Assembly: GCA_937944855.1 (NCBI GenBank) | Contig: CALFAY010000024.1 | Location: forward strand, 21,809-85,808 | Length of the DNA: 64,000 nucleotides | Origin: an uncultured Planctomycetota bacterium | Lineage (GTDB): Bacteria > Planctomycetota > Planctomycetia > Gemmatales > HRBIN36 | Direction: 5' to 3' | Shown: positions 56,372 through 64,000 of the stretch, piece after piece | Layout: each line of letters opens with the position of its first letter | Position numbering within the stretch: the stretch's first letter is position 1 | Notes under the pieces: generated by a model | The model's database searches: none | What the model was told of the DNA's origin: nothing | Seen by the model: only the letters and a program-made list of their open reading frames with translations | Program-made: the position numbers and the translations under genes

Positions 56372-58114
56372 ATGGACAAGACCAGTGAAGGCAAGCAGCC
56401 CGTGGATGCCACCGTCGTAGGCTCCAAAGACGCACAGGACAAGGGCTTCAGCGTGCAACAACCGGACCTCGGGGCGACCGAAGGACTCATCAGCAAACCG
56501 ACCAATACGGGTTCGCTGGACTCGACCCAGGCCTTGGAAAGTCCACAGCGACCCGCTCCGGCCAATCTCGACGCTACCCAGGCTCTTCAGTCCCCGGCCA
56601 AACCCGCCAATCTGGACGTCACCCAGGGCCTTGACCCCAAAGCAGCAAAGCCCGCCAATCCCGATGCCACGCAAGCCCTCGGTCCCGGCGGGGCTGCTGC
56701 TCCTTCGGCACCGGCCAAGCCGGCTCAGGAAAAGGTCAGCATCCTGGGCGATTTCAAGCTCATCAAGCTCCTGGGCAAGGGCGGCATGGGCTCGGTCTAT
56801 CAGGCCATCGAGATGAGCATCGAACGGCCCTGCGCTCTGAAAGTGATGGCCAAGCACCTCGCGGACAACAAGGACTTCGTCGAACGGTTCAAACGCGAAG
56901 CCCGCATCCAGTGCAACCTCGATCATCCCAACATCGTCCGCGGCTACCGCGTGGCCGAGGAACGGGGCCTCCAGTTGTTCGCAATGGAGTTCATCGACGG
57001 GCAAAGCGTGCAACACTGGCTCAAGAAGCTGGGCCGCTTCAACGTCGGCGACGCCCTGCACATCACCTTGGCGGTCCTGCATGCCATGCAGTACGCTCAC
57101 GAGAAGAACATGATCCACCGGGACATCAAGCCCGATAACGTCATGATTACAAGCAAGGGGGTGGTCAAGGTCGCCGACCTCGGCCTGGCCAAGGCCCTCG
57201 ACGAAGACATGAGCCTGACGCAAAGTGGCATGGGTGCAGGCACGCCCTACTACATGTCCCCCGAGCAGGCCGCCAACGCCAAGCATGTGGACGCCCGTAC
57301 CGACATCTACGCCATCGGCTGCATGCTCTACGTCTTCCTCACTGGCCAGATGCCGTTCAAGGGCACGACCACGCTCGAACTCATCAAGGCCAAGGAAGAC
57401 GGCCGCTTCGAGCCGATCCGCAAGCACAATCCCGAGGTCCCCGAAAAACTCGATCTGATCGTCGCCAAGATGATCCAGAAAAAGCCGGAGCACCGTTTCC
57501 AAAGCTGCGCCGAGGTCATCGCCGCCATCGAGGAGTTGGGCCTGCACAACGAGACGCTCAGCTTCATCGAGGGAGCAACCGGCCGTATTGGCGGTCTGAC
57601 GCCCGCAGTTCCCTCGAAAGCCAAGACCACCGGGCCGACGCCGATGACGACCAAAGGCCCGGCGAAAATGCCGGTCGAGACGCCCAGCGAAACCCCGACG
57701 CCGGAGCAGGACTATTGGTTCATCCGCTACAAGGATGCCGACGGCGAGTACGTCCACCGCCGCCTCAAGACCCACCAGGTCTTCGACCTCATCAAATCGA
57801 AACAGTTGGACAACAAGACGGAAGCGAGCCGACAGGCCAAAGGCCAGTACCGGCCCCTGGCGACGTATCGGGAATTCGCCACCGCCCTTCAGGCCCGTGG
57901 CCTTCAGGCCAAGGCCGAACGCCGAGCGGAAACCGTCAAGAGCTTCATGCAGAACATCGAGCAGGAAGAACGCCGCTACAAGCGGAGCAAGATGTTCCGC
58001 CGCTTCTTCAGTTCGGTGGGCGGCATTATCACCTTCGTTCTCATGCTCGCGGTCATCTTCGGCATCGTGGGCGCTGCCGGGTATTTCGGCTACGTCTTTT
58101 TCCTGGGGCAATAG
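56372..58114 (+). CDS. Ser/Thr protein kinase with TQ repeats and C-terminal membrane anchor
   Basis: A 580-residue kinase. The N-terminal 115 residues hold four repeats of the form (S/N)xDxTQxL at about 49, 66, 81 and 97. The kinase domain spans about 127-390: GKGGMGSVY, Lys157, HRDIKPDN at 249-256, DLG at 269-271, SPE at 296-298. After a Pro/Thr linker, about residues 448-510 form a small GYF_2-like domain (YWFIRYKDADGEYVHRRL), and a single membrane segment lies close to the C-terminus (about 545-575), so most of the protein faces the cytoplasm. The repeats are possible autophosphorylation or docking sites. The ATG at 56372 has GGAGG upstream. Confidence 0.9.
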   Translation: MDKTSEGKQPVDATVVGSKDAQDKGFSVQQPDLGATEGLISKPTNTGSLDSTQALESPQRPAPANLDATQALQSPAKPANLDVTQGLDPKAAKPANPDATQALGPGGAAAPSAPAKPAQEKVSILGDFKLIKLLGKGGMGSVYQAIEMSIERPCALKVMAKHLADNKDFVERFKREARIQCNLDHPNIVRGYRVAEERGLQLFAMEFIDGQSVQHWLKKLGRFNVGDALHITLAVLHAMQYAHEKNMIHRDIKPDNVMITSKGVVKVADLGLAKALDEDMSLTQSGMGAGTPYYMSPEQAANAKHVDARTDIYAIGCMLYVFLTGQMPFKGTTTLELIKAKEDGRFEPIRKHNPEVPEKLDLIVAKMIQKKPEHRFQSCAEVIAAIEELGLHNETLSFIEGATGRIGGLTPAVPSKAKTTGPTPMTTKGPAKMPVETPSETPTPEQDYWFIRYKDADGEYVHRRLKTHQVFDLIKSKQLDNKTEASRQAKGQYRPLATYREFATALQARGLQAKAERRAETVKSFMQNIEQEERRYKRSKMFRRFFSSVGGIITFVLMLAVIFGIVGAAGYFGYVFFLGQ

Positions 58115-58125
58115 GGGAGACCGCC

Positions 58126-60456
58126 TCAGGAATTGGCCGCAGCTTCGATCTCGTCCCAGTTGACCAGCTGGATCGGTGAGGGCACGATCCGAACGAAGTT
58201 GGTGCGTTTGACCGCCTGGATGCCGCGTCCGCCCCGACTAGTCAATTCCCGACTGCCGTAGAACTCCATGCGCTTCTCGCCCGTGGTTTCGACCACCAGC
58301 ATGTCGTTCTGATTGCGGATGAGAGCGGCCCCGAGGCAGCGGTCGCCGTCGTCGAGTTTGATGCCCATGACGCCCTTGCCCACGCCGGACAGGATGTTGA
58401 TCTGGTCGAGCGGGAAATGGATGACGTGGCCGCTCTCGCTGGCCAGGAAGATCGAGCGCTCGTCCCGCTGCAACTGCACGAACACAACCTTGTCGCCCTC
58501 GCCGAGCCGGACGTATTGCCGGCCGCGGACCGTGGATTCCGTGCGGAAGGGAGCGAAGGGGATTCGCAAGACCTGCCCCTGGGCGGTGACGACGACCAGA
58601 TACGGCGGACGCGGTTCGCCGTTGCTCGGCTGCCCTTCCGGCGGGACGAAGCGGGGATCGGTGGGCAAGGCGGCGACGATCCGGGCACCCTCGCCGAGAC
58701 GGAAAAATTTGCTGATCGGCTCGCCATAGCCGCTGCTGGCCGGGACTTCGTGAATTCGCATGGTGAACGCCACGCCGTCGTCGCTGAAGAAGACGACGTG
58801 ATCCAGGGTGCTGCCCGGCACCACGGCCAAGACCGAATCGCCTTCCCGAACACGAGTGCTTTCCACCGACTGAAGCCGGGCTACCCGCTTGATCCAGCCG
58901 TCCCGGGTGACCACCACGTTGGTGTTCTCCCGGCTGATGTACGCCTCGGGATCGAACTCCAGCATCTCCTCTTCGGAGACGATCCGCGTCCGCCTCTTGT
59001 CGCCGAACTTCTCGGCGATCTCCTCCAGCTCCTTCTTGACCACGCCCCACAGCTTCCGCTCCGAGCGGAGGATTTCCTCGATCTGCCGGGCCTGTTCCTT
59101 CTTTTCCTTCAACTCCTGGAGGATCTTTTTGATCTCCAGTTGGGCGATCTTGTACAGGAGCATCTCGAGAATGGCGTCGGCCTGCGTCGCGTCGAGTTTG
59201 AAGGCTTTCATCAGCCGCTCGGCCGCGTCCTGCTTGCCCTGACTCTCGCGGATCAGTCGCAGGGCCTTGTCCAGATCGTGGAAGATCGCCCGAAAACCTT
59301 CGAGGATGTGGATGCGCTGCCGAAGCTGCTCCAACTCGAACTGGAAGCGGCGTTGGACGGTCTCGAAGCGGAAGTCGAGGAAGTGCAGGAGCATGTCCCG
59401 CAAACCGAGCCGACGCGGAACGAGCTTGCCCGGCTGGTCCACCGCCGGGATCAGGCAGGTCATGTTGTAAGCGAAGTTCTGCTGTAGGGCGGTGTGCTTG
59501 AACAGGTACGCCATGATGATTTCGGGATCGGCGTCCTGCTTCAGTTCCAGCACGAGGCGGGTGCCTTCACGCTCGTTCGACTCGTTGATCAGGTTGGTCA
59601 GTTGCGGAAGTTTCCGCTCGGCGATGATGGTCCCAATGCTTTCTTCCAGGGCGGCCCGGTTGACGCCGTAGGGAATCGAGGTGATGACGATTTGCTTCTT
59701 GCGACCGACTTCTTCGAGCTTCCATTCGCCCTGGACCTTGATGCTGCCGGTGCCTTCCTCGTAGATGCTGCGAAGCGTCTTGCGGTCAGCCAGCACCCGC
59801 CCGCCTAAGGGAAAGTCCGGCCCCTTGATGCGGTCGAGCAGTTGGGAGGTCGTGGCATTGCGGTCGTCGATCAGCAGCAAGGCCCCGCGGATCACTTCAC
59901 CGAGGTTGTGCGGCGGAATGGTGGTGGCCCTGCCGACGGCGATCCCGGCCACGCCGTTGACCAGCAGATTCGGAAAGCGGGCGGGCAGAACGACCGGCTC
60001 TTGTTTCGACCCATCGTAGGTCGGCCGCATGTCCACGGTGCGCTGCTTCAGTTCTGCCAGCAGTTCCTCGGCGATGGGCAGGAGCTTGCACTCGGTGTAG
60101 CGGAACGAAGCGGGTTCCAGGCCGTCCACGGAGCCGAAATTCCCTTCGCCGTGGATGAGCGGATAACGCAGCACGAACGGCTGGGCCATGCGGACCAGGG
60201 CATCGTAGATGGCGGCGTCGCCGTGGGGGTGGTAGTTACCCATCACGTCGCCGCAGACGCGGGCGCACTTGGCCGGTCGGCCGTCGGCGTAGAGGTGCAG
60301 GTCGTGGTACATGTTGTAGAGGATGCGACGCTGCACCGGCTTCAAGCCGTCCCGGACATCGGGCAAGGCCCGGGAGGTGATCACCGACAGGGCGTAGTTC
60401 AGGTATCTCCGTCGGGTTTCGTCAACAAGGGAAACGGGGTCGATACGATCGGCCAC
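58126..60456 (-). CDS. gyrA: DNA gyrase/topoisomerase IV subunit A
   Basis: A 776-residue type IIA topoisomerase A subunit. The DNA-breaking region has GDVMGNYHPHGDAAIYDALV and the active-site tyrosine in ASFRYTECKL, followed by the tower and coiled-coil (QARQIEEILRSERKLWGVVK). The C-terminal pinwheel contains repeats such as VVVVTAQGQVLRI and ends with SRGGRGIQAVK, close to the GyrA box QRRGGKG, which favours gyrase; topoisomerase IV (ParC) cannot be excluded and gyrB/parE is not in the window. GTG at 60456 has GAGGA upstream and gives VADRIDPVSLVDETRRRYL; the upstream open frame is not family sequence. It ends 11 bases from the convergent kinase. Confidence 0.9.
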   Translation of the reverse strand: MADRIDPVSLVDETRRRYLNYALSVITSRALPDVRDGLKPVQRRILYNMYHDLHLYADGRPAKCARVCGDVMGNYHPHGDAAIYDALVRMAQPFVLRYPLIHGEGNFGSVDGLEPASFRYTECKLLPIAEELLAELKQRTVDMRPTYDGSKQEPVVLPARFPNLLVNGVAGIAVGRATTIPPHNLGEVIRGALLLIDDRNATTSQLLDRIKGPDFPLGGRVLADRKTLRSIYEEGTGSIKVQGEWKLEEVGRKKQIVITSIPYGVNRAALEESIGTIIAERKLPQLTNLINESNEREGTRLVLELKQDADPEIIMAYLFKHTALQQNFAYNMTCLIPAVDQPGKLVPRRLGLRDMLLHFLDFRFETVQRRFQFELEQLRQRIHILEGFRAIFHDLDKALRLIRESQGKQDAAERLMKAFKLDATQADAILEMLLYKIAQLEIKKILQELKEKKEQARQIEEILRSERKLWGVVKKELEEIAEKFGDKRRTRIVSEEEMLEFDPEAYISRENTNVVVTRDGWIKRVARLQSVESTRVREGDSVLAVVPGSTLDHVVFFSDDGVAFTMRIHEVPASSGYGEPISKFFRLGEGARIVAALPTDPRFVPPEGQPSNGEPRPPYLVVVTAQGQVLRIPFAPFRTESTVRGRQYVRLGEGDKVVFVQLQRDERSIFLASESGHVIHFPLDQINILSGVGKGVMGIKLDDGDRCLGAALIRNQNDMLVVETTGEKRMEFYGSRELTSRGGRGIQAVKRTNFVRIVPSPIQLVNWDEIEAAANS

Positions 60457-60748
60457 TCTACAGTCCTCGGAACTAGAACATGATCCGATGGCCGCGTACC
60501 CTCCTTGGCGGCCATCACAAGCCCGCAACAGTGCAGGGCAGGCGGGATCGGGCGATATTTTCAACTTAGAAATAGCCCTCCCAGGTTGCAAGTGACCGAC
60601 AGCCACCAAGGCGCGCCCGGGAACCGAGCGCGCGCTCGGAATCCGAGCGCTCGAGGGCCGTCTTCGCATATGGCCTCAGATTTTTGTGATTCTGCTCAAA
60701 CTTTTACATGCCATCGACTTGCAAATCGAAGCTTTGCCTTTTGAAAAA

Positions 60749-60765
60749 TTGGCATACCGTCTGCA
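60749..60765 (+). promoter_or_regulatory. Sigma-54-type -24/-12 promoter
   Basis: TTGGCATACCGTCTGCA has GG at 60751-60752 and GC at 60763-60764 with ten bases between, as sigma-54 requires. It keeps TTGGCA and TGCA of the consensus; the C after TTGGCA is T. Transcription would begin near 60776. Confidence 0.5.
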
Positions 60766-60775
60766 CAGGCTGTTT

Positions 60776-60944
60776 ACAGAAAACCTGATGGCGGAACTGG
60801 CCCTGGTTGGATGTGCCGCTGAGTGTTCCGTCGCCCCGGACGTCGCGGCACGTCCAACCCAAATCCAGGTCGAGGTTGTTTCTCGGGCGGCGCCTATCCC
60901 GACTCATCGTGCCCCCCCCAGTTCGCCCAGGGGGGCACTTTTTT
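60776..60944 (+). ncRNA. Candidate sigma-54-dependent small RNA
   Basis: About 170 bases from the expected start to a strong terminator with no coding frame. The centre is a 15-pair helix of 60805-60819 with 60845-60859 (14 Watson-Crick pairs and one G-U), with an inner helix CCG/CGG in the loop and an outer CCTGG/CCAGG pair (60802-60806 with 60865-60869). I do not recognise it as 6S, RNase P, tmRNA or SRP RNA. The flanking genes read the other way, so it cannot be their leader. Confidence 0.5.
60909..60944 (+). terminator. Strong intrinsic terminator
   Basis: GTGCCCCCC (60909-60917) pairs with GGGGGGCAC (60930-60938), followed by six T. No protein gene lies upstream on this strand, which supports an RNA gene. 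Confidence 0.8.
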
Positions 60945-60996
60945 GTTCCGCCATAAGCCTGCGAGGCCATGCTTCCAGACCACCCGAAAGGCAGGG

Positions 60997-61626
60997 TCAC
61001 TCGAAGATGGCAGCGTAGAAAACAACGAGGAAGACCACCATCAGATACAAAACCAGCAGCGCCGCCGCCAGGCAGATGCCGATGATGCCCAGAATGCGGC
61101 CGGAACGGGTCTGCGATTCCCCATGCGGATCCATGTTTCCGGCTTGCATGGCACGCAAGTCATGGTTGGCCATGAGGATCGTCACCAACCCCAGCGGGAA
61201 TGATACACAAAGGAAAAACGAGAAAAACGGACAAAGAAGTCCGACGCAGGCAACGATCAGGGTGAGCAGCCCATATGTAAAGACCGTGTTGCCTCGATGC
61301 GGCTCACTGTCCCGACGTATTCGAAGACGACGTATAGCTGGTCGGGACTGGGATCCCGCCAATGTTTCTCCGCACAGGGGACAGTCGTGTGCATCCGCTG
61401 GGACCGGCTCCTGGCAATACGGACATGGTCTCAGACGTTGTGCCTGCGGCTGTTCGGGGAAAACCGACTCAGCCGGAGCGATTGGCGGCGGACCGGCGAG
61501 GATCTCCCGGCTGTCGTCGGCCCGGAACTGAACCTGACAGAGAGGGCACTTGACAACCTGTCCCCACAGCGACTCCGGAACGCGAACGTCTTTGGAGCAG
61601 TATGGACAGGTCGTGACGTGAATCAT
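60997..61626 (-). CDS. Zinc-ribbon membrane protein, DUF4190-like
   Basis: A 209-residue protein. The N-terminal part is a zinc ribbon with CPYC...CPLC (about residues 7-30), then a second one with CPYC...CPLC (about 68-86). The C-terminal half has two or three membrane segments (YGLLTLIVACVGLLCPFF, FPLGLVTILMANHDL, ILGIIGICLAAALLVLYL) in the style of DUF4190 proteins. It is probably an inner-membrane protein with a cytoplasmic metal-binding domain. Function unknown. Confidence 0.8.
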   Translation of the reverse strand: MIHVTTCPYCSKDVRVPESLWGQVVKCPLCQVQFRADDSREILAGPPPIAPAESVFPEQPQAQRLRPCPYCQEPVPADAHDCPLCGETLAGSQSRPAIRRLRIRRDSEPHRGNTVFTYGLLTLIVACVGLLCPFFSFFLCVSFPLGLVTILMANHDLRAMQAGNMDPHGESQTRSGRILGIIGICLAAALLVLYLMVVFLVVFYAAIFE

Positions 61627-61865
61627 GGGGCGACTCTACGTTCGGGGAATGGCTGTCGTCCCTGGGCATTGGAGCGAAGCCGCCTCCGAATCACACTAGC
61701 GAATGCAGGGGGGGGCCTGCAAGTAGGTAATCTGCCCGTGACGAAAGCCGGGGCCGAGTTGCCCGAATTAATAAGCAGGTCTCGGAGAAGCATGCGTAAC
61801 ACAAGCAGAAGTTTGCTGCCGCGACAAGAGATCCATTCGCCCGGGACATGAGGGGAGACACAGAC

Positions 61866-62246
61866 ATGGCATTCAAGCTGCACCGTCTTTCCGGTTCCCC
61901 TCGCTGCCTGAACGTCGAGTGGCATGGTGACGTCTGTGCCGTCAGCTTTCGCAACAGCTCCCTGGACGAGAGTTGGATCGAGGACATGGCCGAGGAGCTG
62001 TACGCACTCATCGACCGCCACGGCAGCCGCAAGCTGGTCGTGTCTTTGTCCGGCATCGACTGTCTGTACAGCCTGCTTCTGGGCAAGCTGCTGACGGCAC
62101 GGCGATTGATGCATTCCTACAACGGCCATTTGCGGTTGAGCGAGGCAGCTCCCTACGTCCGGGAGGTTTTTCACGTCTGCTGCCTGGACAAGTTCTTCGA
62201 GTTCTACACCACCCGTGAAGAGGCGATTCAGACGCCCTGGCCTTAA
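61866..62246 (+). CDS. STAS-domain protein
   Basis: A 126-residue single-domain protein that resembles anti-sigma factor antagonists of the STAS fold. It has VCAVSFRNSSLDESWIEDMA, then RKLVVSLSGIDCLYSLLLGK, the strand-loop-helix where the regulatory Ser normally sits (the usual DSSGL region is DCLYSLLL here, with one Ser), and REVFHVCCLDKFFEFY. It may modulate a kinase or sigma factor partner through phosphorylation of that Ser. No anti-sigma kinase is adjacent. GGGGAGA precedes the ATG. Confidence 0.75.
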   Translation: MAFKLHRLSGSPRCLNVEWHGDVCAVSFRNSSLDESWIEDMAEELYALIDRHGSRKLVVSLSGIDCLYSLLLGKLLTARRLMHSYNGHLRLSEAAPYVREVFHVCCLDKFFEFYTTREEAIQTPWP

Positions 62247-62260
62247 CGGGTGAGAATGCT

Positions 62261-63637
62261 TCAGACGCGCTGAAGCTGCCAGCGGCCCTTGGCGAAGCGG
62301 ATCAGCAGAGCGGCCCCGCGGACGTACAGATCGGCCACCATCGCCCACCAGCAGCCGATCAGGCCCCATTCGAGGTGGTGCGTCAGATACCAGGCCAAGG
62401 GCAGACGCACGCCGAAAAACCCAGCGACGGTAAACAGGATCGGCACTCGGGTATCGCCCGCTCCCCGGAGAGCGCCGGGTAGGATGCAGGTGCAGGCGAC
62501 AGCGGGCATGGCGAAGGCGATCAGACGCAAAGCCGGCACACCGGCGACGATGATGGCCTGCTGCTCCGGCCTCGGACAGAAGATTCGGAACATCGGTTCG
62601 GCCAACGAGAAGAAGATGATTCCCATGCCGCAGATGACAGCCGTTCCAAGGGCCAGTGCCGTCCAGCCGCTACGGGCCGCCATCCACGGCCGCCCGGCCC
62701 CGAGGTTTTGACCTACCAGCGTCATCGCCGCCACCGCGAAAGCGTTTCCCGAAAGGTAGCCCAGTCCCTCCCAACGCAACGCGATGCCGTGAGCCGCTAT
62801 GGAAGCGTCGTCCAATTGGTTGACGATCCCCAGGAAGATCAGTTGCCCCGTGGCCAGACACATGCTGTCGATACCGGCCGGAACGCTGATCCGAAGCAGT
62901 CGGCGAATCAACCCGCTGTCGGGCTTCATCAGGCTCCCGTCTAACTGCAAGCCGGAACGGCCACGCCACAGGATGAGCAGAATCGTCACGGCTCCTGCCG
63001 TGCTGGCCAGGGCCGTTCCCAGGGCGATCCCGGTCAAGCCGATATGCAGGCACAGCGTCCAGGCCAGCGGAATGTTGAGCAGAGCCACGCCGGACATGAC
63101 CACCATGCCCGTCATAGTGTCGCCGCTGCCGATCAGACAGGCGATGCCGACCACCAGCACCATTTGCAAAGGCAGCACAGCGAAGATCGGCCGCAGATAA
63201 TCTGCTGCCAAGTCTCCTGCCAGCCCGTGCAGTTGCAGCAGTTGCATCAATTGCGGGGCGAAGACGGAGCCGAGAATGCCCCCTGCCGAACCGAAGAGCA
63301 ATGCCAGAAGCAGGGCCTGATTGGCAGCGCGAACCGCTCCCTGACGGTCCCGGGCACCGCGAAAATGGGCGACCAGCGTCGTCGCCCCGGCGCTGACCAG
63401 CACGGTGAAGCTGCTGATGTACCAGAACAGGTAGTTGGCGTTGGTCTGGGCGGCCTGACCGGCAACGTTGACATCTCCTGAAACTTGCAGAAATCGACCG
63501 GCCAGCAGTGAATCCGAAAGGCTGACAATGAGGTGGAGAAACTGCTGGATCGCGTTGGGCACGGCCAGGTACAGGACCAGCTTCCATAGCGCTGCTGGGC
63601 TGTCGATCAGCGGTCGAGCGGCGCTGACACCTCCCAT
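62261..63637 (-). CDS. MATE-family efflux transporter
   Basis: A 458-residue protein with 12 predicted membrane segments in two similar halves, of the NorM/DinF-type MATE family that exports drugs or metabolites against sodium or protons. Typical text includes YLAVPNAIQQFLHLIVSLSD, NANYLFWYISSFTVLVSAGA, and in the second half the matching VPAGIDSMCLATGQLIFLGI and VAAMTLVGQNLGAGRPWMA. GGAGG precedes the ATG. It converges with the STAS gene. Substrate unknown. Confidence 0.92.
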   Translation of the reverse strand: MGGVSAARPLIDSPAALWKLVLYLAVPNAIQQFLHLIVSLSDSLLAGRFLQVSGDVNVAGQAAQTNANYLFWYISSFTVLVSAGATTLVAHFRGARDRQGAVRAANQALLLALLFGSAGGILGSVFAPQLMQLLQLHGLAGDLAADYLRPIFAVLPLQMVLVVGIACLIGSGDTMTGMVVMSGVALLNIPLAWTLCLHIGLTGIALGTALASTAGAVTILLILWRGRSGLQLDGSLMKPDSGLIRRLLRISVPAGIDSMCLATGQLIFLGIVNQLDDASIAAHGIALRWEGLGYLSGNAFAVAAMTLVGQNLGAGRPWMAARSGWTALALGTAVICGMGIIFFSLAEPMFRIFCPRPEQQAIIVAGVPALRLIAFAMPAVACTCILPGALRGAGDTRVPILFTVAGFFGVRLPLAWYLTHHLEWGLIGCWWAMVADLYVRGAALLIRFAKGRWQLQRV

Positions 63638-63923
63638 GCGGGAAAAGCCTCCGGAATCGAAATCTCAGCGATGCGATTAGAGTATGGGGAGAGCAGTGTT
63701 CGCCCAAGCCGACCACGACTGGCCTCCGCGCCGCAATTCGCAACTCCGCGCCGCGACCGCCAGGGAGCGGGTTCATCCCTCACCCGGCAAACATTTGAAA
63801 ACTTTTCTTTTTCCTCTTGACACACACACACACTAGACTGCTGGATTGAAGTCAAAGTCGGTCCAAGTTCCAATCGGTTTCTGGGCAGTTTCGCAGGCAT
63901 CTCATCGTGGAAGGAGGCGGCCC

Positions 63924-64000
63924 GTGGTCCGGCAACTCGCCAAGGCCCCCTGGTGGGCATGGTCCGTCGTCAGTCTCGCTGTTATCGCTCTGGTCCTGCT
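63924..64000 (+). CDS. Start of a membrane-anchored protein, cut by window edge
   Basis: Only the first 26 codons are seen. A GTG start with GGAAGGAGG nine bases upstream opens VVRQLAKAPWWAWSVVSLAV, followed by more hydrophobic residues, so the protein begins with a signal peptide or membrane anchor. Nothing about its function can be said. The ribosome site and hydrophobic N-terminus support a real gene. Confidence 0.55.
   Translation, partial: MVRQLAKAPWWAWSVVSLAVIALVL

Larger units (their letters stand above)
60457..60996. other. Intergenic region with RNA signals, 540 bases
   Basis: Lies between gyrA (minus) and the zinc-ribbon gene (minus). No coding frame is convincing; it contains the plus-strand sigma-54-type promoter, hairpins and terminator listed separately. 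Confidence 0.45.

Noticed and set aside
60686..61018. Plus-strand 110-codon frame over the small RNA region
   Set aside because: It runs through the terminator hairpin, has no ribosome site and no protein-like pattern.
63817..63839. TTGACA followed by TAGACT near a CA-dinucleotide run
   Set aside because: The spacing is only 11 bases, too short for a sigma-70 promoter; the CA run is about ten bases and not a notable repeat.

Overview
The window is a stretch of a GC-rich planctomycete chromosome, most likely from the Gemmataceae or relatives. The evidence is the protein repertoire: two very large cytochrome-c-like DUF1549/DUF1553 proteins, a DUF1501 protein, a DUF1080 protein, a DUF1559 prepilin-like protein, two Ser/Thr kinases with membrane anchors, and many intact housekeeping genes with planctomycete-style extensions. 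No phage, CRISPR array, rRNA or tRNA gene was recognised.

Layout. 1-3500: cytochrome P450 (cut by the left edge), mutM and a membrane histidine kinase. 3535-8526 (minus): a five-gene operon with the alpha/gamma and beta subunits of a pyruvate/2-oxoacid:ferredoxin oxidoreductase, two small unknown proteins and a DUF1080 protein. 9064-14336: a Ser/Thr kinase with a beta-helix-like outer half, then (minus) a prepilin-like gene with two small lipoproteins. 14786-26256: housekeeping block with riboflavin synthase, rsmA, an IscA-type Fe-S carrier, a family 39 glycosyltransferase, a glycine-zipper lipoprotein, ilvC, and rplY-pth-rpsF-ssb-rplI-dnaB-CHAD; rpsR is absent from its usual place between ssb and rplI. 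26481-30299: a DUF1549/DUF1553 + DUF1501 pair. 30470-34857: a TerY-P-type stress module (VWA, PP2C, kinase with zinc ribbon) plus a beta-helix gene. 34941-38423: an exported protein and lactate permease. 38592-43683 (minus): three dynamin-like GTPase genes. 44122-44680: a wrecked IS5-family transposase. 44896-63637: DUF2294, icd, a sugar isomerase, galM, a thioredoxin-like protein, a second DUF1549/DUF1553 + WD40 pair, a second Ser/Thr kinase, a gyrase/topoisomerase IV A subunit, a zinc-ribbon membrane protein, a STAS protein and a MATE exporter; a new gene starts at the right edge.

The most unusual signal is in the two accessory islands. The TerY-P module and the dynamin operon keep long, coherent reading frames that are broken by in-frame TAG and TGA codons, nearly all at positions where Gln (CAG) or Arg (CGA) would fit, plus a few one-base frameshifts, two of them at homopolymers. 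The recognised housekeeping genes around them are intact. The simplest reading is recent decay of two defence or stress-type systems beside a transposase remnant. Stop-codon readthrough is an alternative that can be tested.

The second signal is two intergenic sites, 36294-36512 and 60749-60944, where a sigma-54 type -24/-12 promoter is followed 170-200 bases later by an intrinsic terminator, with strong internal RNA helices and no reading frame between. These are candidate sigma-54-dependent small RNAs; the first could instead be a regulated leader of lactate permease.
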